Below, one piece after another: positions 52,038 through 63,778 of a stretch of DNA of 64,000 nt. Source of the DNA: Shewanella dokdonensis (GTDB lineage: Bacteria; Pseudomonadota; Gammaproteobacteria; Enterobacterales; Shewanellaceae); the NCBI RefSeq assembly GCF_018394335.1, contig NZ_CP074572.1, positions 372,001 through 436,000 on the forward strand. Direction: 5' to 3'. Made by a program: the position numbers and the translations under genes. Under the pieces are notes generated by a model. That model was not told the origin of the DNA. It saw only the letters and a program-made list of their open reading frames with translations, and did not search any database. Position 1 is the first letter of the stretch. Every line of letters begins with the position of its first letter.

Positions 52038-54667
52038 TCAGGCTTTCTTCTTCGAACTGTTCACCTGCCACTTACCATCAACATAATGTGCCGCCCATCC
52101 AGTCGCTTTGCCGTCAACTTCACTGGCGACATACTGTTCCTTCGTCTTACGGCTAAATTTCACCACGGTTGGATGCCCTTCATCATCGGCAACCGGAGCA
52201 TCTGCCAGGTATAAATACTTAGGCCATAGCAGCTCACGATATTTCACCAGCTCAGCAACCAACGGCGCTCTGGTTTCTCGCGATTTAGGGAAGGTACTGG
52301 CGGCAAGGAACACCCCAGCGGCACCATCACGCAACACAAAATAAGCGTCCGATTTACTGCATTTCAGTTCTGGCAGATGGATAGGATCTTCTTTTGGTGG
52401 CGCGGCTTCACCGTTTTTCAGTAACTTGCGGGTGTTTTTGCACTCCGGATTCACACAACCAAAATATTTGCCAAAACGACCATTTTTCAGCTCCATATCT
52501 GAGCCACAACGATCGCACTCAATCACTGGCCCTTCGTAGCCCTTGATTTTGAAATGGCCGGTTTCGATTTCATAGCCAGGGCAACTCGGGTTGTTACCGC
52601 ACACATGCAGCTTACGGGTTTCATCGAGCAGATAACTGTCCATTGCCGTACCACAAAGCTTACAGCGATGTTTTGCCCGTAATGCCTCAGTCTCGGCATC
52701 TTCACCATCACTGATGGCTTCTTCACCCGGCGTCAGGTTAAGCGTGGTTTTACAACGCTCTTTCGGTGGTAATTCATACCCAGAACATCCGAGGAATACC
52801 CCGGTTGAACCGGTACGGATCCCCATCGGCCGACCACAAGTAGGACACTTGATATCGGTTAAAATCATCTGGTTAGGGCGCATACCGCCCTCTTCTGCGG
52901 GTAATTCCGCTCGCGCCAGCGTGTGGCTAAACTCTTTATAAAAACTATCGAGTACTTTTTCCACTCCAACTGCCCTTGCGCCACATTATCCAGCGTCTGT
53001 TCCATCTCGGCGGTAAAGTCGTAACTCATCAAGTCGGAGAAGTTATCCAACAAGCGTTTGCTGACAATTTCCCCCATTTTTTCGGCAAAGAAACGGCGAT
53101 TCTCCACTCTGACATATCCACGATCCTGAATAGTCGAAATAATGGTGGCATAAGTAGATGGTCGGCCAATACCGCGTTTTTCAAGCTCTTTAACCAATGA
53201 CGCTTCACTGTATCTTGCAGGAGGCTTGGTAAAATGTTGTTTAGGATCCAATGATTGCAGTGCTAGAGCATCGCCTTCAGCCACATAAGGCAGAGTGACT
53301 TCTTCCTCATTTTTCTTTTTCAGCGCTGGCTGCACTCGTGTCCAGCCATCAAATTTGAGCGTGCGCCCAGTGGCTCGCAGCTCAAAGTCACCCGCTTTCA
53401 CCGTCAAGCGAGTCGCATCATACTGTGCTGGCGTCATCTGACAGGATACAAACTGCCGCCAAATCAACTCATACAGGCGCTGAGCGTCGCGCTCCATATC
53501 GGTCAGTGTAGTGGCATGGACTTTGACATCCGAAGGGCGGATAGCCTCATGCGCTTCTTGTGCGCCTTCCTTGTTGCCGTAATGATTCGGTGCGGCTGGC
53601 AGATATTTTTCACCAAATTCCTTGGCAATCATGCTACGGACACTTTCCAACGCCTCTTGGCTAAGATTGGTAGAATCTGTACGCATGTAAGTAATGTAGC
53701 CCGCTTCGTAGAGACGCTGCGCCAACATCATGGTCTTTTTAACACCAAAGCCCAAACGGGTACTCGCGGCCTGCTGCAAAGTAGAGGTGATAAAGGGGGC
53801 GCTAGCTTTACTCTGTGTCGCCTTAACTTCTCGAGCGGCCACCTGATAGGAAGCGTGCTCCAGCAGTTTTACAGCTGCCATGGCTTCCGCTTCATTGCGT
53901 GGGGCGAATTCCTGCTCCCGTTGCTTCACCACTTCCAGCGTTAAAGGTTCTGCTGCCAGCGTTGCCATATTGGCACGCACATCCCAGAACTCTTCTGGCA
54001 CAAAGGCCTTAATCTCGGCTTCACGTTCAACCACCAGTCGCACGGCGACAGACTGTACCCGTCCGGCAGACAAACCTCGCGCCACTTTTTTCCATAGCAG
54101 TGGCGAGACCATAAAGCCAACAACTCGGTCGAGGAACCGCCGCGCCTGCTGGGCATTGACCATATTATTGTTAAGATCGCCCGGATGACTGAACGCGTCT
54201 TTAATCGCGCTTTTGGTAATTTCGTTAAACACTACTCGTTTGAAGCGTGCGTTATCGCCCCCGATGACTTGTTGCAAATGCCAAGCAATCGCCTCTCCTT
54301 CGCGGTCCAAGTCGGTTGCGAGATAGATTTCATCAGCAGCTTCCGCCAGAGCTTTCAGTTCTTTTACGACCTTCTCTTTGCCAGGCAGGATCTGATAATT
54401 GGCTTTCCAGCCATGTTCAGGGTCAATGCCCATGCGGGACACCAACGCTGCGTGTTCTTTCTGCTTCTTGTAATCGGCCTTTTCTTCCGCTGACATTTTA
54501 CGCACATCGGCAACGGACTTAGTCTTGCCATTCGGCTCGGCAGAAGAGGAGGTCGGCAGGTCCCGGATGTGACCAACGCTCGACTTAACGATAAATTCTT
54601 TACCAAGATATTTGTTGATAGTCTTGGCTTTAGCCGGCGATTCGACAATAACTAGCGATTTTCCCAT
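52038..54667 (-). CDS. topA: DNA topoisomerase I (one frameshift)
   Basis: Type IA topoisomerase relaxing negative supercoils. Start at [20 protein letters not shown] (54667); upstream residues are not family-like. The TOPRIM domain has [13 protein letters not shown], and the catalytic tyrosine is in [14 protein letters not shown]. Three C-terminal zinc ribbons follow ([16 protein letters not shown] with [15 protein letters not shown] with CVNPEC), then a basic tail. The frame breaks at the T5 run 52956-52960; one more A gives [20 protein letters not shown] and about 876 aa (E. coli 865). The break would remove all zinc ribbons, so a real mutation is unlikely. Confidence 0.96.
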
Positions 54668-54992
54668 AGTGTGATTAGCGCCAAAAAATCTCTGAAAGGT
54701 AAAAATTGCCCTCATATATAGAGGGTTGTCTATCGACTTGCAAGTCAATCGCCATTTTATGTGCAACGGCAACTCACTTTTTAAGCAAGGAAAAAATATT
54801 CTAAAGAAATAATATTGCGTTATTAAAAACTAATATTTCATATTCTGCCTGCAAGCAAGCAATAGTTATGCAATTGTGACAATAAACCGCTTTATCTCTT
54901 GCTTTTGTACAGGTTGTGAGCAGAGCGGACATCAGTATACTGGCATTCAGACTTTTACAATGACGCCCTGCATCACAGCAACAGGAACCGCC
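54668..54992. other. Divergent promoter region of topA and astB
   Basis: 325 bp, very AT-rich in the middle, no gene. It should carry promoters for both flanking genes. I saw no clear ArgR box. GGAACC nine bases before astB is a weak ribosome-binding site. Confidence 0.5.
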
Positions 54993-56326
54993 ATGAAACA
55001 ATTTGAAGCTAATTTTGATGGCCTCGTTGGCCCCACTCACAACTATGCCGGCTTGTCCTTTGGCAATGTTGCCTCGCAGAGTCATGCAACCCAGCCATCG
55101 AATCCGCGAGCGGCCGCCAAACAAGGCTTGAAAAAGCGAAAGCCCTCGCCGATATGGGATTAGTGCAAGGCGTACTAGCGCCACAAGAACGCCCCGATGT
55201 ACACACGCTGCGCCGTTTGGGCTTCTCTGGCTCTGATGCTGAAGTATTGCAACAAGCCGCTACACAGGCACCCGCGTTATTGCCAGGCCTGTGCCAGCGC
55301 CTCCAGCATGTGGACGGCTAATGCGGCGACGGTATCGCCAAGTGCCGATACTCATGACGGCAAAATCCACTTTACCCCAGCAAATCTTGTCGATAAGTTG
55401 CATCGCAGCTTGGAACCACCAACAACTGCAAACATCCTAAAAGCTATTTTTGCCGACAATCGCCACTTTGCCCATCATCAACCGTTGCCAGCACATGCCA
55501 ATCTTGGGGATGAAGGGGCGGCCAACCACACCCGCCTATGCCAAGCATATGATAATGCCGGAGTGGAAATATTTGTGTACGGTCATTCGGTGCTCGATCC
55601 ACTCTCCCCAAGCCGTTGAAATATCCCGCTAGACAAACGCTGGAAGCCTCAGCAGCCATTGCCCGGTTACATAAATTAGATGAAGACGGCTGCGTTTTCA
55701 TTCAGCAAAATCCAGCCATTATTGATCAAGGGGTCTTCCACAACGATGTTATTGCTGTAGGTAATCAGAATGTGCTGTTTTTCCATGAACAAGCCTTCTG
55801 GGACAGCAATAAAAAGCTGGCAGAATTACGCGCAAAATGCCAGGGAGAACTGCATCTGATTGAAGTTCCGAGCCATAGCGTCAGTATTCAAGATGCGGTA
55901 AATACTTACCTGTTTAATACTCAACTGGTGACTTTACCACAAGGAGAGATGGCGTTAATTGCGCCGACAGATTGTGCAGAAAATCCACGCGTTAAAGCCT
56001 ATTTAGATGAATTACTGACGCTGGATACGCCGATCAAGCAGATACATTATTTTGATGTGAAGCAAAGCATGCATAACGGTGGCGGGCCGGCTTGTTTGCG
56101 TTTAAGAGTCGCCATGAATGATGTTGAGTTAGCCGCCATTAATCAACAGGTCTTGCTGACAGATGAGTTGTTTAGCAAGTTAAATCATTGGGTCGAGCGC
56201 CACTATCGCGACCGCTTAGTTGCTGCGGATTTGGCAGATCCTCAATTATTACTGGAATCGAGAAGCGCGCTAGATGAGCTTACACAGTTGCTGAAACTTG
56301 GTAGTATCTATCCGTTTCAGCAGTGA
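54993..56326 (+). CDS. astB: N-succinylarginine dihydrolase (three frameshifts)
   Basis: Second enzyme of the arginine succinyltransferase pathway, releasing ammonia and CO2 from N2-succinylarginine. Starts [20 protein letters not shown], the family N-terminus. Catalytic cysteine region [17 protein letters not shown] is near the end. Three shifts break it: A5 run 55131-55135 (one A missing, repaired as [20 protein letters not shown]), CC at 55283-55284 (one C extra, repaired as [20 protein letters not shown]), and CC at 55599-55600 (one C missing, repaired as [15 protein letters not shown]). The repaired length, 444 aa, matches the family. No other ast genes are adjacent; in Shewanella astB is often separate from the rest (recalled, not checked). 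Confidence 0.94.
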
Positions 56327-56353
56327 TCTCAATGACCTCCCCCACACCAGTAT

Positions 56354-56379
56354 AAAAAGGGCGCCAGCGCGCCCTTTTT
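56354..56379. terminator. Bidirectional terminator between astB and the Ig-like lipoprotein gene
   Basis: AAAAAGGGCGC and GCGCCCTTTTT pair around CAGC. A-rich left arm and T-rich right arm allow use in both directions. Confidence 0.92.
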
Positions 56380-56387
56380 GCAACACA

Positions 56388-58828
56388 TCAATAGATATTG
56401 ACGGGTATGTTAACAACCTCGGTTGTCAGGCCGCCCGGAGTCTCCACCGTCACGATAAATGCGCCAGAGTCCGGCTGATCAGCTCCTTTAAGTGTTACGC
56501 TGAACTGGCGTCCACCATTGTGGTTCGAGCTAGGCCAAGTGTAATTGGCAGAACTAGCGACCGAACCTGCCGAGGTAGTGAAAGTCACGACAGTGCCTGC
56601 TGGCATCTGCTGGTTATGCAGATCAGCGATAGTAAATTGCACTATCGCAGTAGACTTGCCATTGATATCAATGTTGCCACCCAGGTTATCACCATCACGA
56701 TCAACAATGCGGATATCGTTAGCAACGGTTGCATACGCGTTACTGCCTGACATCACCAGCACTAAATTAGCCCGTACATCAATCGATTTAGGCTGGTCGA
56801 TACCATTAGCACAGCCATTGTGTGCGGGAATAGAACACAACACCCCGTTGTACTTACCATCTTTGCTGTCAAAGGTGCCGTTTTTATTGAAATCAATCAG
56901 CTCTTCCAGCTCACCGCCCGCTTGTCCACCTGTTTGTTCGGGGTTGAACACACCATCTTCGTTGTAATCACCGAATGCCTCATCCAGATCATAGGGATGG
57001 CCACCCACATCATTGCCTAAAAATGCAGTGACTTCTGAAGCATCAAATCGGCCATTGCCATTAAGATCTGGAAAAGATTCTTCACCAATAGCTGTTGCGG
57101 TAATAGTGGCACGACCACCAAACTTCTGACCATAATAGTTACCGCCACTAGCAGACAATTCAGCTCTTGGATTACGATACATGTCACCAAAACTGTCGAT
57201 CAGCGTCTGTCCTTCTGGGCGTACATTCTGACTGGTCCAAGTAACGGTACAAGCACCATTACTGGTCACACACGATGGAGTAATGGCACCGCCCTCCGTT
57301 GTGAAGTAAACAGCTGTACCATCGGGAACTGGGTTATTAAAGGCATCGGCTAACCGCGCCGTCACTGGTACCTGAGTACCATCAATATCCCAACCTTCGG
57401 TGTTTAATTCTTCGGCAGAAAGTGAGAAAGAATCTTGATCTGGTACTCCCGTAGATATGACCAGTACACTTGACTGACTGGAAATCACCGGATCGGTATC
57501 CGCTATTGCGGCGGTCACCCTGACGCTAGTAGCAACAGTGCCGGAATTAACCACTGTTTGAGCAATCCCATCACTATTTGTCATGGCACTTGGCGGATTA
57601 ATTGTTAATCCGCCAACCGCTGTGTTAAGGCTAAAAGTGACCGACTTATTGGCCACTGGGTTACCATTGGTATCCAAGACCTTGAATCTCAGCGTTGAAG
57701 ATTCATCACTTCCAGTCCCTTTAATCCCAATGTTCTCAGGTGTGGCATCAATAAAGACTATGCTGCCAGCATCTGCTGCTAACACGTTAATAACACCTGT
57801 GGCCGATAAGCTCTTTCCTCCCACATCTGCCGATACGGTAATGTTATCGTCACCCACACAGCCTTTCGCCAGATAAGTGCTAGAAGCTAGGCCATTGACA
57901 GCAGTTACCGGACTGCTAAGCACTGCCTGCGGAGTGGCACTCTTAGAGCATTTGGAAGCGAAACTGACATCTACAGGTTCAGTGAAAGGGTTACCATCAG
58001 CATCCTGTAACATCACAGAAATAGTGGCCGTACCACCAGCAGACAGGGTCAAGGTGCTAACAGAAGCTTTACCAGAAACAAATGGCGTACCACTGCCCAT
58101 CATTATATTGCTAGCCCCAACCACAAATACTTGATCCGCAGATTCCCCGGTAGCAATCGATGCTGTTGCCGTCCCAGCACCAGGAGTGCTCCCGGCATAG
58201 ACACTAACACTGGCGACACCATTAGCGTCAGTAATGGCTGTTTTTACTGGCAAGTCACCAATAGTGGAATCAAAGGTCACAATAACCTGTTTTGATATTC
58301 CCTTAACTGTCGCGGTCAGCACTCCTGGGGTGGTAGAAGTAATGCTGTTAATAACGGTACCATTAGTATCAGTCAGCTTCAGAGTAATCTGAGCACTGCC
58401 ACCACTAGCTCCGCCATCGCCAGCCATGGTAAACCCGACTGTTGCTGAAGCGCCGGAAGCTATGGACGCTGCAACCGTACCAGCACCAGGAACATTAGAG
58501 GTCGCCAGAGTGACAGTCGCCACACCATTGGCATTTGTGAGGGCTGTGCCAATGGCGGGGACAAAAGTGCCCAGTGAACTGTCGTTAAGGGTAAAAGTCA
58601 CTAGTTCACCCGAGACAGCGCCCGTAAGCGAATTTTGTACCGTAGCGGTTAACGTCGCTGGAGTATCAGCATTGATATCACTATTGGAAATAGTTAATGA
58701 AATGGTATTGCTGCCGGAGGGTGGTGTCTGACCATTCCCAGGGTCAGAAAGTGCACTGCCACCGCCACCACAAGCACTCAGCAAAAAACTGCAAAATAAT
58801 GCCCCAAAAGCGTAAATGCTGACCGCAT
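56388..58828 (-). CDS. Surface lipoprotein with bacterial Ig-like (Big-1) repeats (frameshift in the signal peptide)
   Basis: Large extracytoplasmic protein. As read, the ORF starts at 58850 with a poor leader, but AAGGAGG six bases before ATG 58826-58828 is a near-perfect ribosome-binding site. From there MRSAFTLLG joins, with one extra G in the C4 run 58802-58805, to ALFCSFLLSACGGGG, a clean lipoprotein signal. Four or more Big-1/invasin-like repeats follow, sharing T-A-x-V-x-x-S-x-T-G and N-A-N-G-V-A-x-V. Residues about 585-680 contain Ca-binding-like loops (DLNGNGRFDASE, DYNEDGVFN, DFNKNGTFDSKD). About 813 aa. An adhesive or structural surface role is likely; partner unknown. Confidence 0.85.
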
Positions 58829-59038
58829 TGTCAGCCTCCTTGTTATCCATATGACCTTAAAGACACGTATATAGGCTACAGCTTAGAGTAAACATAATGT
58901 TCACACAATAAATTCAATTTTATCATTCTTTAAACATATATTTGCATCCAATATCTGTACACTCGTGTTCCCTGAATTATGCTTTCTTGATAGGCTTACA
59001 ACGCCAAGAATAAGATCTATAAATTAACAGGAATAATT

Positions 59039-60343
59039 ATGGCGTTTATGAAGAGGAAGTTAGGGCTTACCAGCAAAATCCTAATTGGCATGGCGCTGGG
59101 GATTTTTATTGGCCTGATATTACGCAATGCATTTCCCGGTAGCCAGTTTGTCCAGGAGTACATTACTGAAGGTGTCTTGAATGTCATGGGCAGCATCTTC
59201 ATCAACTGCCTGAAGATGCTGGTGGTGCCTATGGTGTTTATCTCGCTGGTATGTGGTACCAGTTCCTTGAGTGAACCCTCAAAACTGGGAAGACTCGGGG
59301 GTAAAACCCTAGCCTTCTACCTATTTACTACTGCGGTAGCTCTGGTGCTGTCGATTTTTGTCGCGGTAATTATCCATCCTGGCAGTAATACGCTATCCAC
59401 AGTGAATTTGGCCTATGATGCCAAAGATGCACCCAGCCTAGCGCAAGTCATTATCAATATTGTGCCCACGAACCCCATCAAGGCGATGACAGATGGAAAT
59501 ATGCTGCAAATCATTATTTTTGCTGTAATTTTTGGTTTTGCAGTATCTCATGTGGGTGACAAAGGCCGCCGTGTCGCTGCGGTATTTGAAGATCTCAATG
59601 ACGTGATCATGCGGGTTGTTACACTGGTAATGTATTTAGCGCCATATGGTGTGTTTGCCTTGATGGGGAAGCTGGCATTAACGCTTGGGCTAGAAACCTT
59701 TAAAGATGTACTTAAATATTTTGCTGTTGTGTTAGGCGTGCTACTACTGCACGGATTTGTGGTCTACCCAACGCTGCTTAAGCTTTTTACAGGGCTTAAT
59801 CCGCTGATTTTTCTCCGCAAGATGCGTGATGCGCAGCTGTTCGCATTTAGTACCGCCAGTTCTAATGCCACATTGCCAGTTAATATGGAAACGGCTGAGC
59901 ATCGCTTAGGGGTGGATAATCGTGTTGCTTCTTTTACCTTACCGCTGGGTGCTACCGTCAATATGGATGGCACCGCGATTATGCAAGGGGTAGCAACCGT
60001 CTTTATTGCGCAGGTTTACGGCATTCACCTTTCCGTCCAAGATTACTTTTCAGTGGTCGTGACCGCGACACTGGCGTCTATTGGTACGGCTGGCGTTCCT
60101 GGCGTTGGGTTGGTAATGCTAGCGATGGTACTCAAACAAGTAGGGCTGCCCGTTGAAGGGATTGCATTGATCTTGGGAGTAGATCGTCTGCTGGATATGG
60201 TGCGTACGGCGGTAAACATCACGGGTGATAGTGTTGCCACTGTGATTGTCGCCAAAAGTGAAAATGCATTTGATCCAAAGATATATCACGACACCAATGC
60301 GGGCAAAGTGCGTAGCTTTATTCCAAAGTCAGAACCGGAATAA
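59039..60343 (+). CDS. Dicarboxylate/amino acid:cation symporter (DAACS family)
   Basis: 434-aa inner-membrane transporter using Na+ or H+ to import acidic amino acids or C4-dicarboxylates. Signature segments: KMLVVPMVFISLVCGTSSL, FSTASSNATLPVNMETAEHR (serine-rich hairpin), GATVNMDGTAIMQGVATVFI and GTAGVPGVGLVMLAMVL (second hairpin), with the conserved D in LLDMVRTAVNITGDSVATVI. The frame is intact. It is close to GltP/GltT; whether glutamate, aspartate or succinate is carried is not decided by the sequence. A terminator follows. Confidence 0.92.
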   Translation: MAFMKRKLGLTSKILIGMALGIFIGLILRNAFPGSQFVQEYITEGVLNVMGSIFINCLKMLVVPMVFISLVCGTSSLSEPSKLGRLGGKTLAFYLFTTAVALVLSIFVAVIIHPGSNTLSTVNLAYDAKDAPSLAQVIINIVPTNPIKAMTDGNMLQIIIFAVIFGFAVSHVGDKGRRVAAVFEDLNDVIMRVVTLVMYLAPYGVFALMGKLALTLGLETFKDVLKYFAVVLGVLLLHGFVVYPTLLKLFTGLNPLIFLRKMRDAQLFAFSTASSNATLPVNMETAEHRLGVDNRVASFTLPLGATVNMDGTAIMQGVATVFIAQVYGIHLSVQDYFSVVVTATLASIGTAGVPGVGLVMLAMVLKQVGLPVEGIALILGVDRLLDMVRTAVNITGDSVATVIVAKSENAFDPKIYHDTNAGKVRSFIPKSEPE

Positions 60344-60373
60344 ATGCATAATTTTACCGTTTTCAGAAATGAT

Positions 60374-60394
60374 AAAGGCGCTCAAGGCGCCTTT
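60374..60394. terminator. Terminator between the symporter gene and gsk
   Basis: AAAGGCGC and GCGCCTTT pair around TCAAG; ACTTTTAG follows. It sits between convergent genes. Confidence 0.75.
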
Positions 60395-60411
60395 ACTTTT
60401 AGTTGTGAGAG

Positions 60412-61716
60412 TTAACGTTCCCAGTACGCTTCTTCGAGGCTATCTTCCCGCTCCGGCAAGCCGCGAGATAAGCGAGGACTGTTCTGCGCTAGCACCTCAT
60501 ACGCTACCCGGTTGGCATACTTACAGATCTGCGAAAAAGAGGAATAGCACAAACCACCACGTTTATGTTTGATGGAGCCTGGAACCCGTGCTTTATGATA
60601 GTTATTGGCGGCTAAATCATGCAGTAATGCCGCTAATGCACCATCACCCGCGCCGTTGGTATTACGGATCTTTTCTGGCCCGCCCATGTAAGGTGAAATA
60701 TGGGCAAACACCTTGATAGGATTATCACAATCCTGCTTGCGTTTCGGCCGGGAAAACTCATAACGATTGAATTCTGGGATACTGCCCGGTAATAGCAGAT
60801 GGGCCGTTTCACGCTTTTCAGCTTCTTCCGCATATCCGGCGGTATAGAGCCCGGTAGCCCCGGCCGTAGTCAGTACCATATCGCACCACTCCAAGGCTTT
60901 TTCTGATGCCAGTAATGGATCATCAAAGCCTGTCAACGCGGCGCCTTCATCTTCATTCATTGCTAGCACTGTGACATGGTTACGAATGAAATCTTGCCAA
61001 AACTGCGGATCGTCTTCGATCAAAAAGCGCGTACCCAGCGTTAAGACCACAGGAACATCCGCCGCCTTGGCGTATTCAATGGCTTGCATTGCTGCGTCGG
61101 CAATGCCGTCTTCCTTACGCGCCCGCATCAAATAAGCCGTTAGCACTAGGGCCGAACCACCTTGTACTAATGGTTTGCTGATATGATCGGGGGTCAGCTT
61201 GTCCATCGAGCCTTTACTGATGGCAAATGTCCGTTCACCCTCGGCTGAAATCAGCGTAAAACATCTGCCGATTGGGCCATTCACTGGCTGTAGATAATCC
61301 AAATCCACTTTTGAAGAGGTATGGCACAGGTAACGATAAGCGTAACTACCGACTTCAATCTGTTTGCTCATCACGCCAAACAACACGGAGCGGTCATCGG
61401 CCAACACCGAATAATTGTGCACCGTGTTACCAATAGTCCCGCCCGCAAATTCACCGGTGATCAACTGCTGTTGCTGTAGCTGTTGGTACAGCCGCTGCGC
61501 CGCAACATCATCAATCAAGGTGGAGTTGCCTTTCGGTAAGCCATAATCGGCTAATAGCTGTTCATCTACCTGCGCTTCAATGTCAACCAGCGTCTGATCA
61601 ATGCCACAAATCCAGGTGTTTACGGGCGAAGGTTGGGTGGTCAGTTGTGCCAATATCGGGTCACGACTCTTAACCGGAAAATAATGTTTGGATTTACGTT
61701 GTCCAGGAAACTTCAT
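60412..61716 (-). CDS. gsk: Inosine-guanosine kinase
   Basis: PfkB-family nucleoside kinase for purine salvage. I start it at MKFPGQRKSKHYFPVKSRDP (61716), which matches the E. coli Gsk N-terminus and length (434 aa); an upstream in-frame ATG at 61749 is less likely. Substrate site: FAGGTIGNTVHNYSVLADDR; catalytic anion hole: NTNGAGDGALAALLHDL. Lies between the symporter and hemH; frame intact. Confidence 0.95.
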   Translation of the reverse strand: MKFPGQRKSKHYFPVKSRDPILAQLTTQPSPVNTWICGIDQTLVDIEAQVDEQLLADYGLPKGNSTLIDDVAAQRLYQQLQQQQLITGEFAGGTIGNTVHNYSVLADDRSVLFGVMSKQIEVGSYAYRYLCHTSSKVDLDYLQPVNGPIGRCFTLISAEGERTFAISKGSMDKLTPDHISKPLVQGGSALVLTAYLMRARKEDGIADAAMQAIEYAKAADVPVVLTLGTRFLIEDDPQFWQDFIRNHVTVLAMNEDEGAALTGFDDPLLASEKALEWCDMVLTTAGATGLYTAGYAEEAEKRETAHLLLPGSIPEFNRYEFSRPKRKQDCDNPIKVFAHISPYMGGPEKIRNTNGAGDGALAALLHDLAANNYHKARVPGSIKHKRGGLCYSSFSQICKYANRVAYEVLAQNSPRLSRGLPEREDSLEEAYWER

Positions 61717-61857
61717 GATGCGTCTCAGTGCTCCCACCAAGCGGGCCAAACCAACACCACCGCCAAAAGCGGTGGTTTAGGGTGAAAAAACTGCCGCGTA
61801 TTAGCGGCAGCTGAATTGGCGCGATTTTATCACATCAGCGGGGCCGCGCCAGCGTGA

Positions 61858-62851
61858 CTAACGCCAATTTTCAGCATGGGAGATCACCAGATCGGCCAGA
61901 AATGCCATGTGCTGTTCGCCATCATTAAGACAAGGGACAAAACGGTACTGTTCACCCCTGCGTGCAGAAATGTCTCTTTACCGCCTTGTGCAATTTCTTC
62001 CAGCGTTTCCAGACAATCCGCCGCAAATGCCGGGCTGATGATATCGACAGATTTCACGCCTTGGCTGGGTAAACTGGCCAGCGTTTCATCGGTATAAGGT
62101 GTCAACCAAGGTTCCTTGCCAAAACGCGATTGGAAACAGACCTGCCACTCGGCTTCCGGCAACGCCAGCGCTTGTGCCACCAAGGCGGCGGTGGTCAAAC
62201 ACTGCTGTTTGTATGGATCGCCTTCATTGATATAACGTACTGGCACTCCGTGAAAAGAAAACAGCAACTTAGCCGCCTTACCATGCTGCTGCCAGTGGTT
62301 ACGAATACTGTCGGCCAGCGCTGCAATATAGCCTGGACGCTCATGGTAATCTTTTACCATCCTTAGCTCTGGAATATTACGGCGCGGTTTTAATGCCGCC
62401 GCAACACCATCAAAAACACTGGCAACAGTAGAACAGGAATATTGCGGATATAAGGGCAACACTAGCACTTTATCGACACCAGCGCGTTGCAGTTCATCCA
62501 GACCATCGGCCAGTGATGGCGCCCCGTAGCTCATTCCCAAAGCGACGGGAATCGCCAAACCAAGCCTTGAGGCCAACTGATTGGCTAACGCCTGTTGCTG
62601 GCGCTGACTGATCACCATTAACGGTGAGCCATCCTGCCACCAAATAGACTGATAGAGTTTGGCGACTTTGGCGGGACGAATGTTAAGAATAATCCCTTGC
62701 AAAATGGGCTGCCATTTCCAAGCAGGCAGATCCACAACACGGGGATCGCTCAGAAACTGCTTTAAAAAGCGCGAACAGCGTCTTTGGTTGGCGCAGTGGG
62801 TGTCCCGAGATTAACCAGTAAAACGCCAAAAGGTGGATGACTGTGTGACAC
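61858..62851 (-). CDS. hemH: Ferrochelatase (two frameshifts)
   Basis: Inserts Fe2+ into protoporphyrin IX, the last step of heme synthesis. I choose GTG at 62851 (SHSHPPFGVLLVNLGTPTAP after the first residue) because AGGAA lies six bases upstream; an ATG at 62875 in frame has none. The signature LLFSFHGVPVRYINEGDPY is intact. Two one-base losses break the gene: A5 run 62764-62768 (repair RAFLKQFLSDPRVVDLPAWK) and C4 run 61955-61958 (repair LHAGGEQYRFVPCLNDGEQH, ending SHAENWR). Repaired length about 331 aa. Confidence 0.94.
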
Positions 62852-62904
62852 GGCAAATTCCTGATAAAAAAACATGGCGTCAAGGTAACACCGCTTAAAA
62901 CATA

Positions 62905-62930
62905 AAAAAGTCCGCGGATGCGGACTTTTT
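62905..62930. terminator. Terminator of adk
   Basis: AAAAAGTCCGC and GCGGACTTTTT pair around GGAT. It follows adk on the minus strand, so hemH probably has its own promoter or depends on read-through. Confidence 0.9.
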
Positions 62931-62959
62931 CAATTATGCGAATCGGGTTGGCCGATAGC

Positions 62960-63741
<782 letters not shown>

Positions 63742-63778
63742 TTATGGTCACAACGGAAGAATTTGCCAATATTATCAG

